From Euborellia annulipes (lineage: Eukaryota; Arthropoda; Insecta; Dermaptera; Anisolabididae), in contig JAKCPI010013944.1 of the NCBI GenBank assembly GCA_023213315.1, positions 1-64,000 on the forward strand: a stretch of 64,000 nucleotides of DNA, written 5' to 3'. The position numbers were made by a program, and so were the translations under genes. This document shows, one piece after another, positions 24,601-36,271 of the stretch (the stretch's first letter is position 1; each line of letters opens with the position of its first letter). The notes below the pieces were generated by a model. That model made no database searches. It was not told the DNA's origin and was given only the letters and a program-made list of their open reading frames with translations.

Positions 24601-26154
24601 AGTTATAGACTTTTAATACATACTAACGATATCTTAAAAATTAAAATAGTTATAAATGAAGTATTTCTGATACAAATTATCAACATTATTCCACTTGTAA
24701 AATTGCAGAAATCTGCATGCAATCTGCAAAATTAAAAAATTTATATATCAGGAAATTTTTAAATCTATTAAAATTACAAATTTTATTAGACCAATGTAGT
24801 CTATTATAAATTCGTGAACTGGCGCATTTTAAGGGTTTGGGTTTTTGAGTTACTATAGCTACTAGATCCGTTTAAAAAATTTAAGCTCAAGCCCTTCATT
24901 AATTAGTAGGTTTTATGATTAAAACCGTCAACTTACAAATTATTAAAACCCCTCCTCTCATTGTTGTAATTTTTTTTTTTTTAAACATTCACACTTTTTT
25001 CACACTCACACTCACACTCATATTCACACACACAGTATTTTCGGCAATTTAGGCCATATAAGACTTTACGATAACCTTTATATATGATAATATCTATTGG
25101 GGGTGCAGGCATTTTTATTTGGTATCCAAAGAATATAGTGAATTAGCGTGAATACATGAAAATCGAAATTAATCGAAAGGTCTTCCTGGGTATTTGTTCT
25201 GGGTTGTTTGTTCTTTAGGGTTTTGGACTTTAAAATTGATAGAGATAATAAATAGGCTGAATATTTATCCCATTTTTGAACCGATCAAAAAAAAATATTG
25301 CACATTTGACGCAGTTCAAAATTTATAATAGAGCCAGCCAAAGGACTAGAAAGATAATTTAAATGACTTTACCTTATAAATTTTTGTTGGAACTCAACAC
25401 ATTGTTTCAAAGTAGTTGTTATTTTTTCTCGTTCATTTTCATTTTCCATACAATTTTCAATGCATTCTTTCAATTGTCCAAATAAAATAGCGATAAAATT
25501 CATGAACGTAACATAAAATGTATCGAAGGCGTTCATTTGTACTCCAGCATTAAGAAAAAGTATACCTTGTAATACATAAAAGAAAACGTAATATGGTCTT
25601 TCATCAAAAGGATAAGAAGCATGAAAAGGATATCTAAGTATTGTTGTGTGATTGTAAATATCGCCCTGCTTTAACGTTTCAAATATTGGGTAAATAATCC
25701 ACACTAAGACAATACTTGTCACCGAAGAAAATGTAAATATCGTAAATCGTTTGGACCAAATGTTTTCAGGCAACATAATCTTGTTATAGTATAAATCACC
25801 TTTAATATCACGAAAGATTTTCATACATTTTCCCATCGAATTTATCAACAAAATTAACAAATCACGATTTACTATAAAAAGTAAATATTCTAAATAATCG
25901 GTGGTTAAAAATGAAGTAAATAGAAAAGTATCAAAAGCCGATTCGATGTTACCATCAGAAACCGCTTCAAATAGAGCTTTGTAATTCATAGGCGTCAACA
26001 AAAATTTCAATATTACAACAGGGATCATGATGCAGTATGTGATCGCCTGGACCCAAACTTTTCGATCTCGGGGTGGATTCATCAATAAAAGAAAACTCAA
26101 AATTTGATTATTGATAAATAATGCTGATGACTCGAAAAGAGTTTGAGACGACAT
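21586..26154 (-). CDS. Odorant receptor (insect 7tm_6 family), complete, five coding exons
   Basis: Insect odorant receptors are seven-pass membrane proteins that form ligand-gated cation channels with Orco in olfactory neurons. Exons on the minus strand: 26154-25373, 24723-24624, 23286-23182, 21862-21707, 21639-21586. Phases agree throughout and the total is 398 residues, the usual size. Exon 1 holds the N-terminus and about four hydrophobic segments, ending CVEFQQKFI. Exon 2 gives the short TM5-like stretch NFTSGIMLIICI. Exon 3 gives HILQVFLYVYWAEKV. Exon 4 gives VANEIYFTGW and LIRLAQKP-type residues (here IIRLAQKPLDI). Exon 5 gives the family-typical end SFSIFTLLK. The ATG at 26154 is the first in frame; a GTG lies just before it. 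The sequence CTTTTTTTTCAG at 26163-26174 could be the acceptor of a 5' UTR intron. Ligand and subfamily are unknown. Confidence 0.9.
21707..21862 (-). CDS. Odorant receptor exon 4 (TM7 region)
   Basis: The exon is 52 codons, GFKVANEIYFTGWVNY through GVLQIIRLAQKPLDI to NMNFFIE. This matches the family C-terminal pattern VA..IY...W, M.R.Q.P and F. Acceptor TTTAATAAAG, donor GAG|GTAAGT. Confidence 0.9.
21945..22204. mobile_element. Palindromic MITE with GAGCAAAACGTTTTGCTC-type repeats (family G)
   Basis: The ends GAACGCACACCAATTGAGCA and GATCAATCGGTGTGCATTGG are inverted relatives, with many internal AAACGTTTT motifs. A related copy lies at about 36441-36701. A family P hairpin follows at 22219-22285. 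Lies in odorant receptor intron 3. Confidence 0.6.
22600..22945 (+). mobile_element. Helitron-like element (family Q), 3' part rearranged, in odorant receptor intron 3
   Basis: The 5' end is A|TCTATATATAATAATTACGG followed by GTCCGTCTGTCTGTCCGTC. Further in, GGGGGCGTAGCCCCC is the hairpin typical near Helitron 3' ends. A segment of about 90 bp (GCGAGGGTCCGCCGCAGGCG ...) is duplicated in tandem. No terminal CTAG is seen at the end. Confidence 0.65.
23182..23286 (-). CDS. Odorant receptor exon 3 (TM6 region)
   Basis: The exon is 35 codons, starting RSWADPEMSSL and containing IMHILQVFLYVYWAEKV, equivalent to the family's QLFLYC(Y/W)G segment. Acceptor TTTTTTAG, donor ATA|GTAAGT, phase 0 at both ends. 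Confidence 0.85.
24295..24339 (+). ncRNA. Hammerhead-ribozyme-like motif with stem I
   Basis: AATAA precedes CTGAAGA. Then come TCGCC with its partner GGC around a loop, GAAAC, GTC and TTATT. AATAA and TTATT pair perfectly as stem I. As at 13165, one extra base separates CTGAAGA from stem II. Confidence 0.38.
24353..24544. mobile_element. hAT-like MITE nested in the fold-back element
   Basis: 192 bp. The ends are CATTGCCGGATC and, inverted, CAGAGCCGGAAC. The target duplication AGTTTTAT lies at 24345-24352 and 24545-24552. The inner part is shared with 20485. Confidence 0.85.
24624..24723 (-). CDS. Odorant receptor exon 2 (short TM5-like exon)
   Basis: This 100-bp exon lies between acceptor TTTTTTAATTTTGCAG and donor TTA|GTATGT. 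It joins exon 1 (phase 2) to exon 3 (phase 0) without a frame break. It encodes LHADFCNFTSGIMLIICI and then NTSFITILIFKIS, which fits the family pattern QF..S...IC in TM5. Without it the protein would be about 34 residues short of the family norm. Confidence 0.72.
24969..25130 (-). mobile_element. SINE family A, truncated (body only), in odorant receptor intron 1
   Basis: Poly-T, ACATTCACACTTTTTTCACA, CAATTTAGGCCATATAAGAC and GTGCAGGCATTTTTATTTGG are present. The tRNA-like head is absent. Confidence 0.75.
25373..26154 (-). CDS. Odorant receptor exon 1 (N-terminus to TM4 region)
   Basis: The exon is 260 codons plus two bases, starting MSSQTLFESSALF. Hydrophobic segments include ITYCIMIPVVILKFLL and FTFSSVTSIVLVWIIYPI. 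The exon ends CVEFQQKFI at donor AAG|GTAAAG. The architecture and the cysteine-containing loop before the donor are typical of 7tm_6 receptors. Confidence 0.9.
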
Positions 26155-26689
26155 TTTCACAACTGAAAAAAAAACTCATCGCCTTCTGGAAAGAAATAAA
26201 AAAAACTTATAAAATATTAACCATAACGCCTTGTTAAGTAATTAAAAAATAAAAACAATAAATTATTAACAAGATTTTGGACTGTTATGACTAAATAAAA
26301 AATTCATTTAAAAAATCATTTTTTTCGAAGTTTTCAATATTAATAAAAAAAAAAAACAACAACATAATTTCAATCGATATTAAGCAAATTGTCTTTTTTT
26401 TCTTTGAAATTAATGAATAAACAATTAGAATACAAATCAAATGTTGACGCAGCTATTTTCTGTTGGAGTGAGGGGAATGAGATCAGGTATTTGAAGAACA
26501 AAAATACTTCAATAGTTATTAAATAAATAAATTACTTTCGTGACAACAATTCCAGCCAGATGATTACCTGAAGAATATACTGTACATTTTTTTAATTAGG
26601 CCTATATTCAGAGATATTAAAGATATTGGAAGGGAGAATGATTCAGTAAACCCATAGGTCTACCCAGAAATGTACGATGGGGCTAAAGT
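26155..26689. other. Upstream of odorant receptor
   Basis: CTTTTTTTTTCAG just before the start codon may be the acceptor of a 5' UTR intron. Otherwise AT-rich with no feature seen. Confidence 0.35.
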
Positions 26690-26958
26690 CAAGGGCGGAT
26701 CCAGAGGTGTTTCTCGGGGGGGGGGGGTAATCTGGTGTGACTCGTCGCACAGCACACTATTTTTTTTTAATTTCGGTAATTTAAAAGCGCATTCTGTACT
26801 TGTTTGCCAGAATATAAATACACATCAAATTTTTAAGTATTAATTTTAAAAATTTTACATTAAAAATAATTTTTTTTGCGAAAAAAAGGTATTCTTTTTG
26901 AATCTCGGGGGGGGGGGATAATTACCCCTTTACCCCTCCCCCCTTGTATCCGCCCTAG
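26690..26958. mobile_element. hAT-like MITE, family B
   Basis: 269 bp. The ends are CAAGGGCGGATCC and, inverted, CTAGGGCGGATAC. The target duplication GCTAAAGT lies at 26682-26689 and 26959-26966. The inner part has G-runs, CTGGTGTGACTCGTCGCACA, and C-runs. Confidence 0.9.
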
Positions 26959-26966
26959 GCTAAAGT

Positions 26967-27410
26967 TCAAAACCTATCCTTTCCTTTCTCTCTCCTGGGA
27001 GCGACTTCTTAATTACTGCTTAATTTGAAATGTAATAATTTCAAAGATTTGGTTCAGGGAATACTGAGAAAATCGTGATTTTCAAAAAAAATATTGGAGG
27101 GCTTTTGAATTGATTTTTTTAGTACTGTACATAGCCTAGAGTAGTATATATAAATTTTATAAATGATTCACCCTTAATCCAGTGATTTAATTTGATAGAA
27201 CATTTTTTTATGGTACTTTTAACTTTGAATCCTAAAAATATTGTTCTGAATATTAAAGTAAGTTAATTGCTGCCCAGAATTTATTTAAATTTTTTTTTTT
27301 TTAATTCACTCCTTCACCTCTTTTAAATGCCAGTAACAAATTTCATTCTTGTTGAAAAAATCAAATCTATTTTTATCATTTATACTTAATTATGTCTTTA
27401 AAATTTTTTA
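26967..27410. other. Intergenic DNA, nothing recognised
   Basis: AT-rich, no open frame of note, no repeat ends identified. Confidence 0.4.
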
Positions 27411-27667
27411 GTCCGCGGGCTTGGTGTATGGGTTAGCGTGCTGGCCTTGTATATCAAGAGTCGCGGGTTCGGATCCCAGGCAGTCCGATGACTTTATTTA
27501 AGCCATTTGGATACCAAATAAATAAGAATGCCTGGTCCCCTAATATATATATTATTAATTTAACGGTTATCGTCATAGTCTTATATGGCCTGAGTTGCCG
27601 AAAATACTGTGTGAATGTGTGTGTGAGTGTGAGTGTGAAAAAAGTGGGAGTGTTAAACAAAAATTTA
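27411..27667 (+). mobile_element. SINE family A, full-length
   Basis: The head is CGGGCTTGGTGTATGGGTTA with B box GGGTTCGGATCCC. The body has GAATGCCTGGTCCCCTAATA and GAGTTGCCGAAAATACTGTG, ending in GTGTGAGTGTG and an A-rich tail. Confidence 0.85.
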
Positions 27668-28920
27668 AATCATTCGGCTTCATCTTTCTACAGGTAATCA
27701 TCTTGTCCCCTATTTTGATCAAGTCTTACAATTTTTGTCTTTGTTTTGGGACCAAATTCCCCCCCCCCCCCCAGAAAAAGCTTGTTGTTAGGCATTAAAT
27801 AATATAATTTTTCTTCTTATAACTTTTTTTCTGCTCAATATCTAAACTCTTTTTGCAAATTTTCAAATTTTCCTAGCTCCGATCATCCAGTAGTAGAGAT
27901 CATTTTGCCTTTATATCAGTCATTTAATAAAAACCATGTAATCTTGGAATAGAGCTTTGTTAGTATACAACTTGAGTTGCTATTTTACAAAATGTGAAAA
28001 TTATTATGCCCTGATCTCTCTAATAAACTTTAAGAATGGTATATCAACGGTACTAGTATTTCAATGTTTGCTAGTCTAAAAATAAAGTAATATTGAATCA
28101 CATTTCACTTAATGACGTCAACCATTTCACTCGATAAAGTAACCTATAAATAATAATTAATTAATCAATTTATATGCCATTGGTTTCGTGGTTAGAAAAA
28201 ACAACACGATTCTATTCTTTGCCTACCTCCAGGCGCATTAAATAAAAATATAGCAAAAAAAAAAAAAAAAAACTAGATGTTTTTTATTATAATTAAAGAA
28301 TAACTTTTTTTTTGATAATTATTAATCTGATTAAATCATTATCTTAACACTAACGATTATCTATAGACTATACTTACGCCTCTTCTCTGTCTCTGTCTAT
28401 GTGTATAATTGATTAACTTATGGATTAATAATTTGTAGAAACAGCCAGAGAATCATTCTTATGGATTCCAGGGATTAATAGGCCTATAGTTAATAAGTTA
28501 TTTCGGTGGGATGCCTTATACAATAATTTGCGATTTTTTAAATGCGTTTTTTTTTTTTAATTTTGCAGAGAGTGCTTTGAACTCCTATCCCCCCTTAATT
28601 TGTCGTTATTTTTAATAATTTTAAACAAGACCACTTATTCGTTAAAACTTATCGACTTCTCTAGTGTCTAGTGAGGGTTAATAAAAAAAAAAAATTTAAT
28701 TTATCAATTTATTATTATTATTCAGGGCTGAAAACATTTTCGCTGGGATGGGAGAGATCCAAGCGTTTTTTCCATCCTAAAATGAATAAAGAAAGAAATT
28801 ACTCTTCAATAAATAAGAAAAGCTTCTTTTTTTCCTTAACATAAAATAATTAAAAACAATTTCTAGAAAAAAAAAAACAATTTTATTCGAAAATAACAAT
28901 ATATTAATATAATTATATAA
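27668..28920. other. Intergenic AT-rich DNA without gene
   Basis: Poly-A and poly-T runs and stop-dense frames. No recognisable element. Confidence 0.4.
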
Positions 28921-28930
28921 GCCTTCATTC

Positions 28931-29440
28931 ATAAAGTAATCCCTCGCTTAACACGGATTCAACTAAAACTTATCGAATTAACACGGTTAATTAATTGAAA
29001 GCTTATTTTTCATTTAACACATGTTAAATTCGATTTAACTCGATCTCCCAAAAATATATATTTCCCGTGCATCGTGCTACCAACAATCAAAGAAATCATC
29101 ACCCTAAGCATTATGTTAGACTTCATTGGTCTCTTATTGGATGAAGAGTGAAGTGTTAGGGACATGATAAATATACATGATCTATGAACATACGAATACT
29201 TTGATAATGAGAAAGAAGGAACTACAAAAACTGAGGATGTATTAAAGCAGGATCTTATGGATTTTGATAAAAAATTCCAAAGAAGCACATGCAAGTACTA
29301 AGTGATAATAAGGCACTCAGCCGCTATAGGAAGTTGAATGAAACGAAAAGAAAGCGAAAGAAACTGCAACCCAACTTAGAAATTTTTTTTTTTTCTAAAA
29401 TTAATTAATTAATTAATCGTGTCAAGTGAGGGGTTACTGC
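28931..29440 (+). mobile_element. Pogo/Tigger- or mariner-like element with decayed transposase tail
   Basis: The ends AGTAATCCCTCGCTTAACAC and, inverted, AGTAACCCCTCACTTGACAC flank about 510 bp. Inside, the plus strand holds an open stretch NEKEGTTKTEDVLKQDLMDF ending at TAA (about 29209-29302). This resembles the acidic C-terminal tail of such transposases. No catalytic domain remains. Confidence 0.65.
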
Positions 29441-29934
29441 TATTTAGTAAAAATTATCTTTTTTATAAAAACTTTTTACTCTTAATAACATTAAAAAAAA
29501 AAATTGAGCTAATACAGACAAAACCTTAAATTAATAAGGAACATTTTATATTATTTATTAATAATTATATTTCTAAACAAAAATCTTTCAAAAATTTATT
29601 TTTTGATTAAAAACAAATTCATATTTAATTTACTGGTAAGCTTATTCATGAAGACTAAATCTCGAAATAAGGAACAAATAAAAAAAATCTTACTTTATAA
29701 CATATTTAAATAACATTATCATTTTTTTTTCTTAAATATTGAAAATCTATAATGATAACTCGTTATAAAAATTTTTCCATACTTGTTCCTTGAATATTTC
29801 CATTCAAGATTCATTCTTACTTGAATTACATTCTCTTCAGACAACTTGATTAAATATGTACCGATCAGTGACGCAACCAGGAATTACTCTTAGGGGCGGG
29901 GAAGGGCGTTATGATTTTGGTAGAATTTGCTTCC

Positions 29935-30110
29935 AGTCCTTGACCTATGGCTCAGAGGTAGAGCATTGACTTCTGATATCAAAGGTCATCCAGTCCCAGG
30001 AGACAAAATTTATTTCAATTTAATTGGATACCAATCATTTGAAAATAGGGACGGGGTCTAAATGACCTCCGACGCCGAAAAAGACCTTAAAACGAATTAA
30101 AAAAAAAAAA
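29935..30110 (+). mobile_element. tRNA-derived SINE, second family
   Basis: The head is TTGACCTATGGCTCAGAGGT with AGAGCATTGACTTCTGATAT, tRNA-like. The body ends GACGCCGAAAAAGACCTTAA and poly-A. A fragment of the head also occurs at about 198-246. Confidence 0.6.
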
Positions 30111-32155
30111 TTCTAGAAAGGGGAGTATGGTTTTTTAAGGAAATTCTTCTATTTGAGGATCCTTTGGGGAGTATTATGGTTAACCCCAAACCCTTCACCT
30201 TCCTGTTACGCCGATTAATCGGCAGTCAATGATTAAGCAATTTATAATTTAAAGAACATACTATTAGATGAAAAAAAAAAAAAAATACTACATAATGACA
30301 TAATGTCAGTGCAAAATTGAAGAAATTTTACACACAAGAGTGGACAGATAAAAAAATAAGAAAATTGTAAAACTCAAATTTTAAAATGAAAAATACTAAA
30401 AAATTTTAATTAAAAAATATCTGTGAGAAACTGATTTACACATGCAACAATTGGATTTGATTGGGGGTTGGAAGACAGGGTTGGTTGCAGATGCAGATTT
30501 TCATTTTTTTATCATCTGAATAAAATATTTTCTTAAAATTAAATTATATAATAAAAAAAAAAATGAAGAAAAAAATTATGGCTGCGTTTCTAGTACCAAC
30601 TTACCGTTAGTTGCTGAGTCGACTTAATCTATGATCGGTACAATATTAAATTATTTATTAATTAGACTATAATTTTTTTTTGTATTTTTAGTGTAAAAAT
30701 ATCAAAATATATTTTTTAAATAACATTATTTAAATAAAATTAATAAATTAATTTAATTTCTTATAAAATTTTTTAGTTTAAAAAATTTCCTCCCCATTCG
30801 GCGTCCTTTTTCACTTTCTCTTATAATTGCAATTATACACTTGAGTTAGGCACTTTTGAAGAATTCATTCATAAACTCCAAATATTTTCTCTTCTTACTC
30901 TTCCAATTTAATTCGAACCCTTTTCTATCGCCGGCTTCAATGGGGAACCAGTTATCTTGCCAACACTATTAACTGGAAAATAAAAAACATATATTGGGAA
31001 AGTATAAATACAACTCATGAAAATAAGATTTAAAAATAATAATTATAATATTTCACATTATATTTAGGTTATAATAACCAAGTCGACTAATTAAAAAAGA
31101 CTACAAATAAAAAACTTTCGTAAAATAATAAATGAGACTTTACATAAAAAAAAGAAATTATCAACTTTTCGGGGCTTACAGCCCAAACACAACAAATACA
31201 AATAGAAATTTATAGTCTTATTTTATTAATTTACTCAATTTTTTTTTTTGATATAGACCTGCTATAATTATATTCTAATAATCTTATTTTTAGTACAAAA
31301 ATCATTAACAAGTTTAAAATAATACACTATATTGATAACAAATCTTAATAATCCTGGATGGTTTTAATGAGTGAATATGGTTACTGACAAGTAGGCAACT
31401 TAAATGACCAAATCAGTAGAGAAATATTTTATTAATTGCTCCATTACTCTCTCTAGAGTAGATCACGCAAGTAGAGCTGTTGAATCTAACAATAAATTAT
31501 TAAACGAGCATTAGTGTTATTCTTCTAAAGCTCTAGCAATTGATTACAAATTTCCCTACTATGTTGGTCATTTGGGATGCCTACCAAAGACGAACTAATT
31601 TCTACCTTCTTGATAACTTAAACATCCATAGGATAATTTTCTCGTTCAAAAAAAAAAAAAAAAAAAAATTATTATAAACCCAAACAAACTATAATAGAAT
31701 AATAATCTCTTAATTTAAATAATACATGCTCTGAATCCATATGAATCAACTTATGATGAAATAAAGATGTCGTTTTTCCTTAGATCTGAACAACTCAGGA
31801 AAAAAAACTTGTGACCTGATGTTTCTCGATCATTTGAGAGAGAATTACATATTTCTATTCTTACATGATTTATTCTTTAAACGTTTTCATGATACATTAT
31901 TAAAAATAAAAAAAATATTTGAAAAAGGATTATTTTCAAAAGTAAAGGATCTCATTTTAAGAATGAACAAAAATTAATAATTAAATTATTATATTTTTAT
32001 TATAAAAATTCTATTTACAAACGCTTTTATATAAAAAAAAACTATTTAAATTAATTAATATTGTTTCATTTCGTTATAAATATATAATTAAATAAATTAA
32101 GGATGATGCTAATGAAATGATGACGATAAATGATGATGAGTACAGCGAGTTGAAT
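30111..32155. other. Intergenic AT-rich DNA without gene
   Basis: No coding exon pattern or repeat termini recognised on either strand. Confidence 0.4.
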
Positions 32156-32479
32156 TACAGTGATATCTCGGTATACGATCTTAATCCGTTCCTGATATCA
32201 TCGAATATCAAACAAATCTTTCCCATAAGAATAATTGTAAAAATATTTAATCAAACGCAAAATTCACACAAAAAATGTATGTCGTATGCCGTACAAAAGT
32301 CGTTTACGCTCAAACAGGACGTATTCGGAATCGGACATATTCCCAAGCAGACCCATGCTTCTCCTTTTGTTTTTATTTTCTTCCTGGCTGCATGTGACTA
32401 TTGGTCATTATAGGTCTTCGGACCTTATGCACCCATTCCAAAAAAAAAAAAAGAAGACGTATACCGAGCCACCGATGTA
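32156..32479. mobile_element. Mariner-like MITE
   Basis: The ends are TACAGTGATATCTCGGTATA and, inverted, TACATCGGTGGCTCGGTATA, each starting with TA. The open frame crossing it (about 98 codons) has no coding character. Confidence 0.65.
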
Positions 32480-33990
32480 TTCTTATTCATACGTGTAACA
32501 TTAGTCCAAAATGAATATAGGATAGAAAATTTTGGCCTTAACAAACAGGATATGAGTATTGTTAACTATTCTCAATTTTTACAATAGTTTTGACACCTTT
32601 AAATGTAGAAATCAAATTTAAAAAAACTATTAAATTTTTCTTATAAAAAGATTGTTTATTTTTATAAAAAAATTTAATAAAATTTTTTTTTATTTGAAAT
32701 ATGTTCAAAAAATAAACTACTGTAAAAAGGGAGGATAATTAGATGCATATGCAGTTCATATTATGAATTTCTGCTCATTTATTTTAGGGTTCCAAATGTT
32801 TGAAAATTACTCTTGAAACTGACTTAGCCCCTATATATTTTTTTTAAGGCAACAACTTATTAAGTGTTAATTTTTTTTTCAATGAGAATCGAAAATTATA
32901 ATTGAAAAAAAATACATTTAATAATTTAATGAAATATTTCTTTCCTATATTCTTTTGTTAATATAAACATTCTTTAAACATCTAACCAAGATAATCGATC
33001 CAAAATTTTATAATTTTTGTATTTTATAATCTTTTTTTTTTTGATCAATTTCAAGTAATGGAATACATTTTTTCTTATAATAAATAATACGTTCATAATT
33101 GACTAAGAAGAAAGTTATGATAAGGTTATTTAGATTTTAAAATAATCCCGCCTGTTTTGTTTCTCAAAATAAATAATTTTAAGCGTCATATTTTTTCAAC
33201 CTAGCTTCACAAATCAGTAAATTTGTCGAGATTCAATCGTGGGTTTTGATAAAATCAATTAAACAATCTACATGGACAGGACACATCCCGATTTTTATAT
33301 TTTATCGACCTATAGCCCTAAATAATGTCGATTTGAACCAATATTTGTAAAAAAAGGGATATTTTTTAAATATTTTTAAACTTTACCCCTTTTCACTTGA
33401 CAGTGTAACAATGCAACAATGGTTAAAAAAAAAACAATTATTCATTTAACATATCCGATTAATATAATGAATGCTCTCGAATGTTAAAATTAATAAATAG
33501 CACATGTATCTGTTCGCCAGCGAATAATAAGTGTCCTTAATATATAAATAATAAATAAATAAATAATTTTCTGTCTCTCTTTTGTGTTTAATGTGTTTAA
33601 TAATAAATAAATAATTTTAAATTATTATAATTACAGTATATTTTTTAAATTTTAAAAACTCCCTACTGTGATGATTTTATTTTAAATTATTTAATTTAAA
33701 ATAATACTTGAATTAAGACTAACACTAAAATGAAAAAAATAATATATAAACAACAACAAAAAATGTAGCATTGAAATTCTTGATTCAATTTTTTGTACTT
33801 ATTGCATGATTCAATGCTAACCACAAATCATCAAAATAAAAGCACGTGTTTTGATTCCCCCCCCCCCCCCCCCACTACTCCAAAACCAATCTTTATTTAA
33901 TATAGAAAGAAGAGTTGAATAACCTTTATAAAACAAAACGAGAAAAAAAATTTAAATAACATCAACCCATAAAATAATTTTTGTTCGTAA
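32480..33990. other. Intergenic AT-rich DNA without gene
   Basis: Long A/T stretches and a poly-C run at about 33857-33873. Nothing else recognised. Confidence 0.4.
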
Positions 33991-34181
33991 GGGAGCGTAC
34001 AAGTTAATTACGTAACGCAATTTTTGAAGATTTTTGACCCCCCTCGCAAAGTATCGGAAAGTCGCTAAAATATCAGTTTCGTAACGCATTGTTCAACCCC
34101 TCTCCTCCCTTGTAACGCATGGTAACGTTTTACGAGACCCCCCTCCCCCCAAATTGCGTTACGTAATACTTGTACTCTCCC
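33991..34181. mobile_element. Harbinger-like MITE
   Basis: 191 bp. The ends are GGGAGCGTACAAGTTAATTA and, inverted, GGGAGAGTACAAGTATTACG, followed by CGTAACGCAATTT on both sides. The target duplication TAA fits the PIF/Harbinger preference for TWA. Confidence 0.82.
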
Positions 34182-34799
34182 TAAGGAATATGGATAATAT
34201 ATTACTTATTTCAATTTTTCATTTTTAGCCGACAATTAATAAGGACACATGTCTGTTTGTAGTTGTAGGTTTGTCAATCTATTCTATTGATAAAATCAGG
34301 CTAAAAAGGGAGTACATATTACCTTTTTTAATCAAGTTCAAATTCAATTCATCAAAGCAAAAAATGTTCATTCTTTCTCCGTGTCATTAGAAGTAAATAC
34401 AGAAAAAATTATATCAAACAGGAAAATATCTTAAGGGATTTGTTGATTGCCCTAAATTAATATTATTATTTCTCCAATTTATTTTTCTTATGGAAAGATG
34501 GTGGTCATCAAGCCAGCCACCCATCATTATTTGTCTTTTTTAGTCGAGTTCTAATTTTTATTTGTCATTAATGAAATTTTTTTTTTTATTATTAAGTATT
34601 ATTATTTTTTCTTTAATACCCGCATATCCGAATTTTCTCTATACAGTATCCGTTTACAAACCCACTATATTCTTAAATTTGATAGTCACATTTATCTTTC
34701 TTATTGTTTTATCTCATTTGAATTTAAACATAAAGTAATGCTAGTCTTTTATATTGCCTATGATAATTGTAGATTTGTAGATGTAATTGTAGATTTAAG
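34182..34799. other. Intergenic DNA, nothing recognised
   Basis: AT-rich, stop-dense. Direct copies of TTGTAGAT just before 34800. Confidence 0.35.
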
Positions 34800-35174
34800 C
34801 AGAGGCGTACCGTGGCAGTTGGGGGCCTGGGGCATCACTAGAAGACGGGGCCTATATAATACATTTTATACCCGAGGTGAATATTGAATTTTTTCGGAGG
34901 GGGGGGAGTTGAACTCATTTATATCCCTTTCCTCCTACACAGAAATATTCTTAAAATACCGTATATCTCTGAACCCCGAGAACCCGGACCCTCTCAAAGA
35001 AAAATTTTCATTAATTTTTTTTTTTTAAATCTAAATTTTTCTTTTTCATCTGTGCCCAGAGGGCCCCGGGGCCTCTCAAAGACAAATTTTCATTAAATCT
35101 TTTTTTATCTAAACATTTGGGGGCCTATGCCGGCTCGGGGCCTGAGGCGGACCGCCCCCCTCAGTACGCCTTTG
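34800..35174. mobile_element. hAT-like element, family D, short form
   Basis: 375 bp. The ends are CAGAGGCGTACCGTGGCAGT and, inverted, CAAAGGCGTACTGAGGGGGG. The target duplication GATTTAAG lies at 34792-34799 and 35175-35182. It contains about two units of the repeat that is expanded in the copy at 16616. Confidence 0.9.
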
Positions 35175-35292
35175 GATTTAAGTCAGTCATTTGTCAGAAA
35201 CTTCAATATCAGTCAAAAATTACTCTCATTCTTAATCTACAGTTCGTAATATTCAAATCGTTAAAAAAAAAAATTTATTGTGACAAAATCTA

Positions 35293-35414
35293 ATAATGAA
35301 ATGAAAAATTATTTTGTTGGGTTGCACTAAAGTGTTGTTTGTTGAATGTTTTTTTTTAAATCATATTCAATAAACAACACTTTAGTGCAACTCAATAAAA
35401 TAATTCCTCATTTC
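35293..35414. mobile_element. Short mariner-type hairpin MITE
   Basis: The left arm ATGAAATGAAAAATTATTTT continues TGTTGGGTTGCACTAAAGTG. The right arm is the complement, ending AATTCCTCATTTCAT. The arms are about 50 bp with a short T-rich loop. Confidence 0.65.
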
Positions 35415-35569
35415 ATAATTAATTCAAATAAAATTTAATAAATTTAATAACCACGCGTAAAAAAGGTCCATGAGATCACTGGATTTTAAAATAATCACAT
35501 AATGATAAAAAAAATATATTGAACATAATAAAAGACCTGTTTCAAATATATTTACTGTGGTTTGTTAAG

Positions 35570-35812
35570 TCAGTGTCAGTTTGCTCAGAGGCCCACAACT
35601 CGTGGGTACGTGGATAGCGACCACGACCTACCCGAGCTGGGACGGGCAGCCCTTCTGTTCTTTACATGTCTATCCCTTCCTTCTATATTTTCAACAGGCG
35701 TCAGACAGGTGACAGGCCGGCCTGTTCTATTTCTTTCGTTCGCAAAAAACCCATTCCGCCGACCCCGCACTGCGGGAATAAGGTCAAGAAAGAAGAAGAA
35801 TAAGTTAGTGTT
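35570..35812 (+). mobile_element. Possible retroelement 3' end
   Basis: A GC-rich block without tRNA promoters ends GCGGGAATAAGGTCAAGAAA followed by a GAA-repeat tail, the pattern of a LINE or SINE 3' end. Open frames on both strands lack coding character. Confidence 0.35.
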
Positions 35813-36271
35813 AGTCAATAAGCCAATACAGTATATAAATAAGTCAATAAGTCAATATATAAGCCAGTGTCCTTGATTAGGTGAGATTAATCTGTCAATT
35901 TATTTTAATTTTCTCCATTCTTATTACCGGTATGTCCCAGTCTGTTAGTCGAATGTATTCATTTTTCTTTTAATTCTGTTATAGCCAATTCAATTCTTTT
36001 TACTGTCTCTTGTATATGGTAAAGTCTTTAGGAAAAGTATTGTGATGGGGAGGGTTTCACCCCCCCCCCCTCCCTAGAAATCCAAAGTAAAAAGTAAAAT
36101 AGTGCTAATTTTTTAAATTCTGAGAAAGTTATTCATTCTTTTAGGGGCTAGTGTGGAGGAAATCGCCTGGATCGATCATAAATCCTATCCTGAAAAACTT
36201 TTTTGCTTACGGTCCTGGTCCTTTCTTTTAGTTTTTGTTTTAGTGGTGTCTCAGTCGTAGTTAGTCTATTC

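Noticed and set aside
32117..32413. 98-codon open frame on the plus strand
   Set aside because: It covers most of a mariner-like MITE; no recognisable motif.
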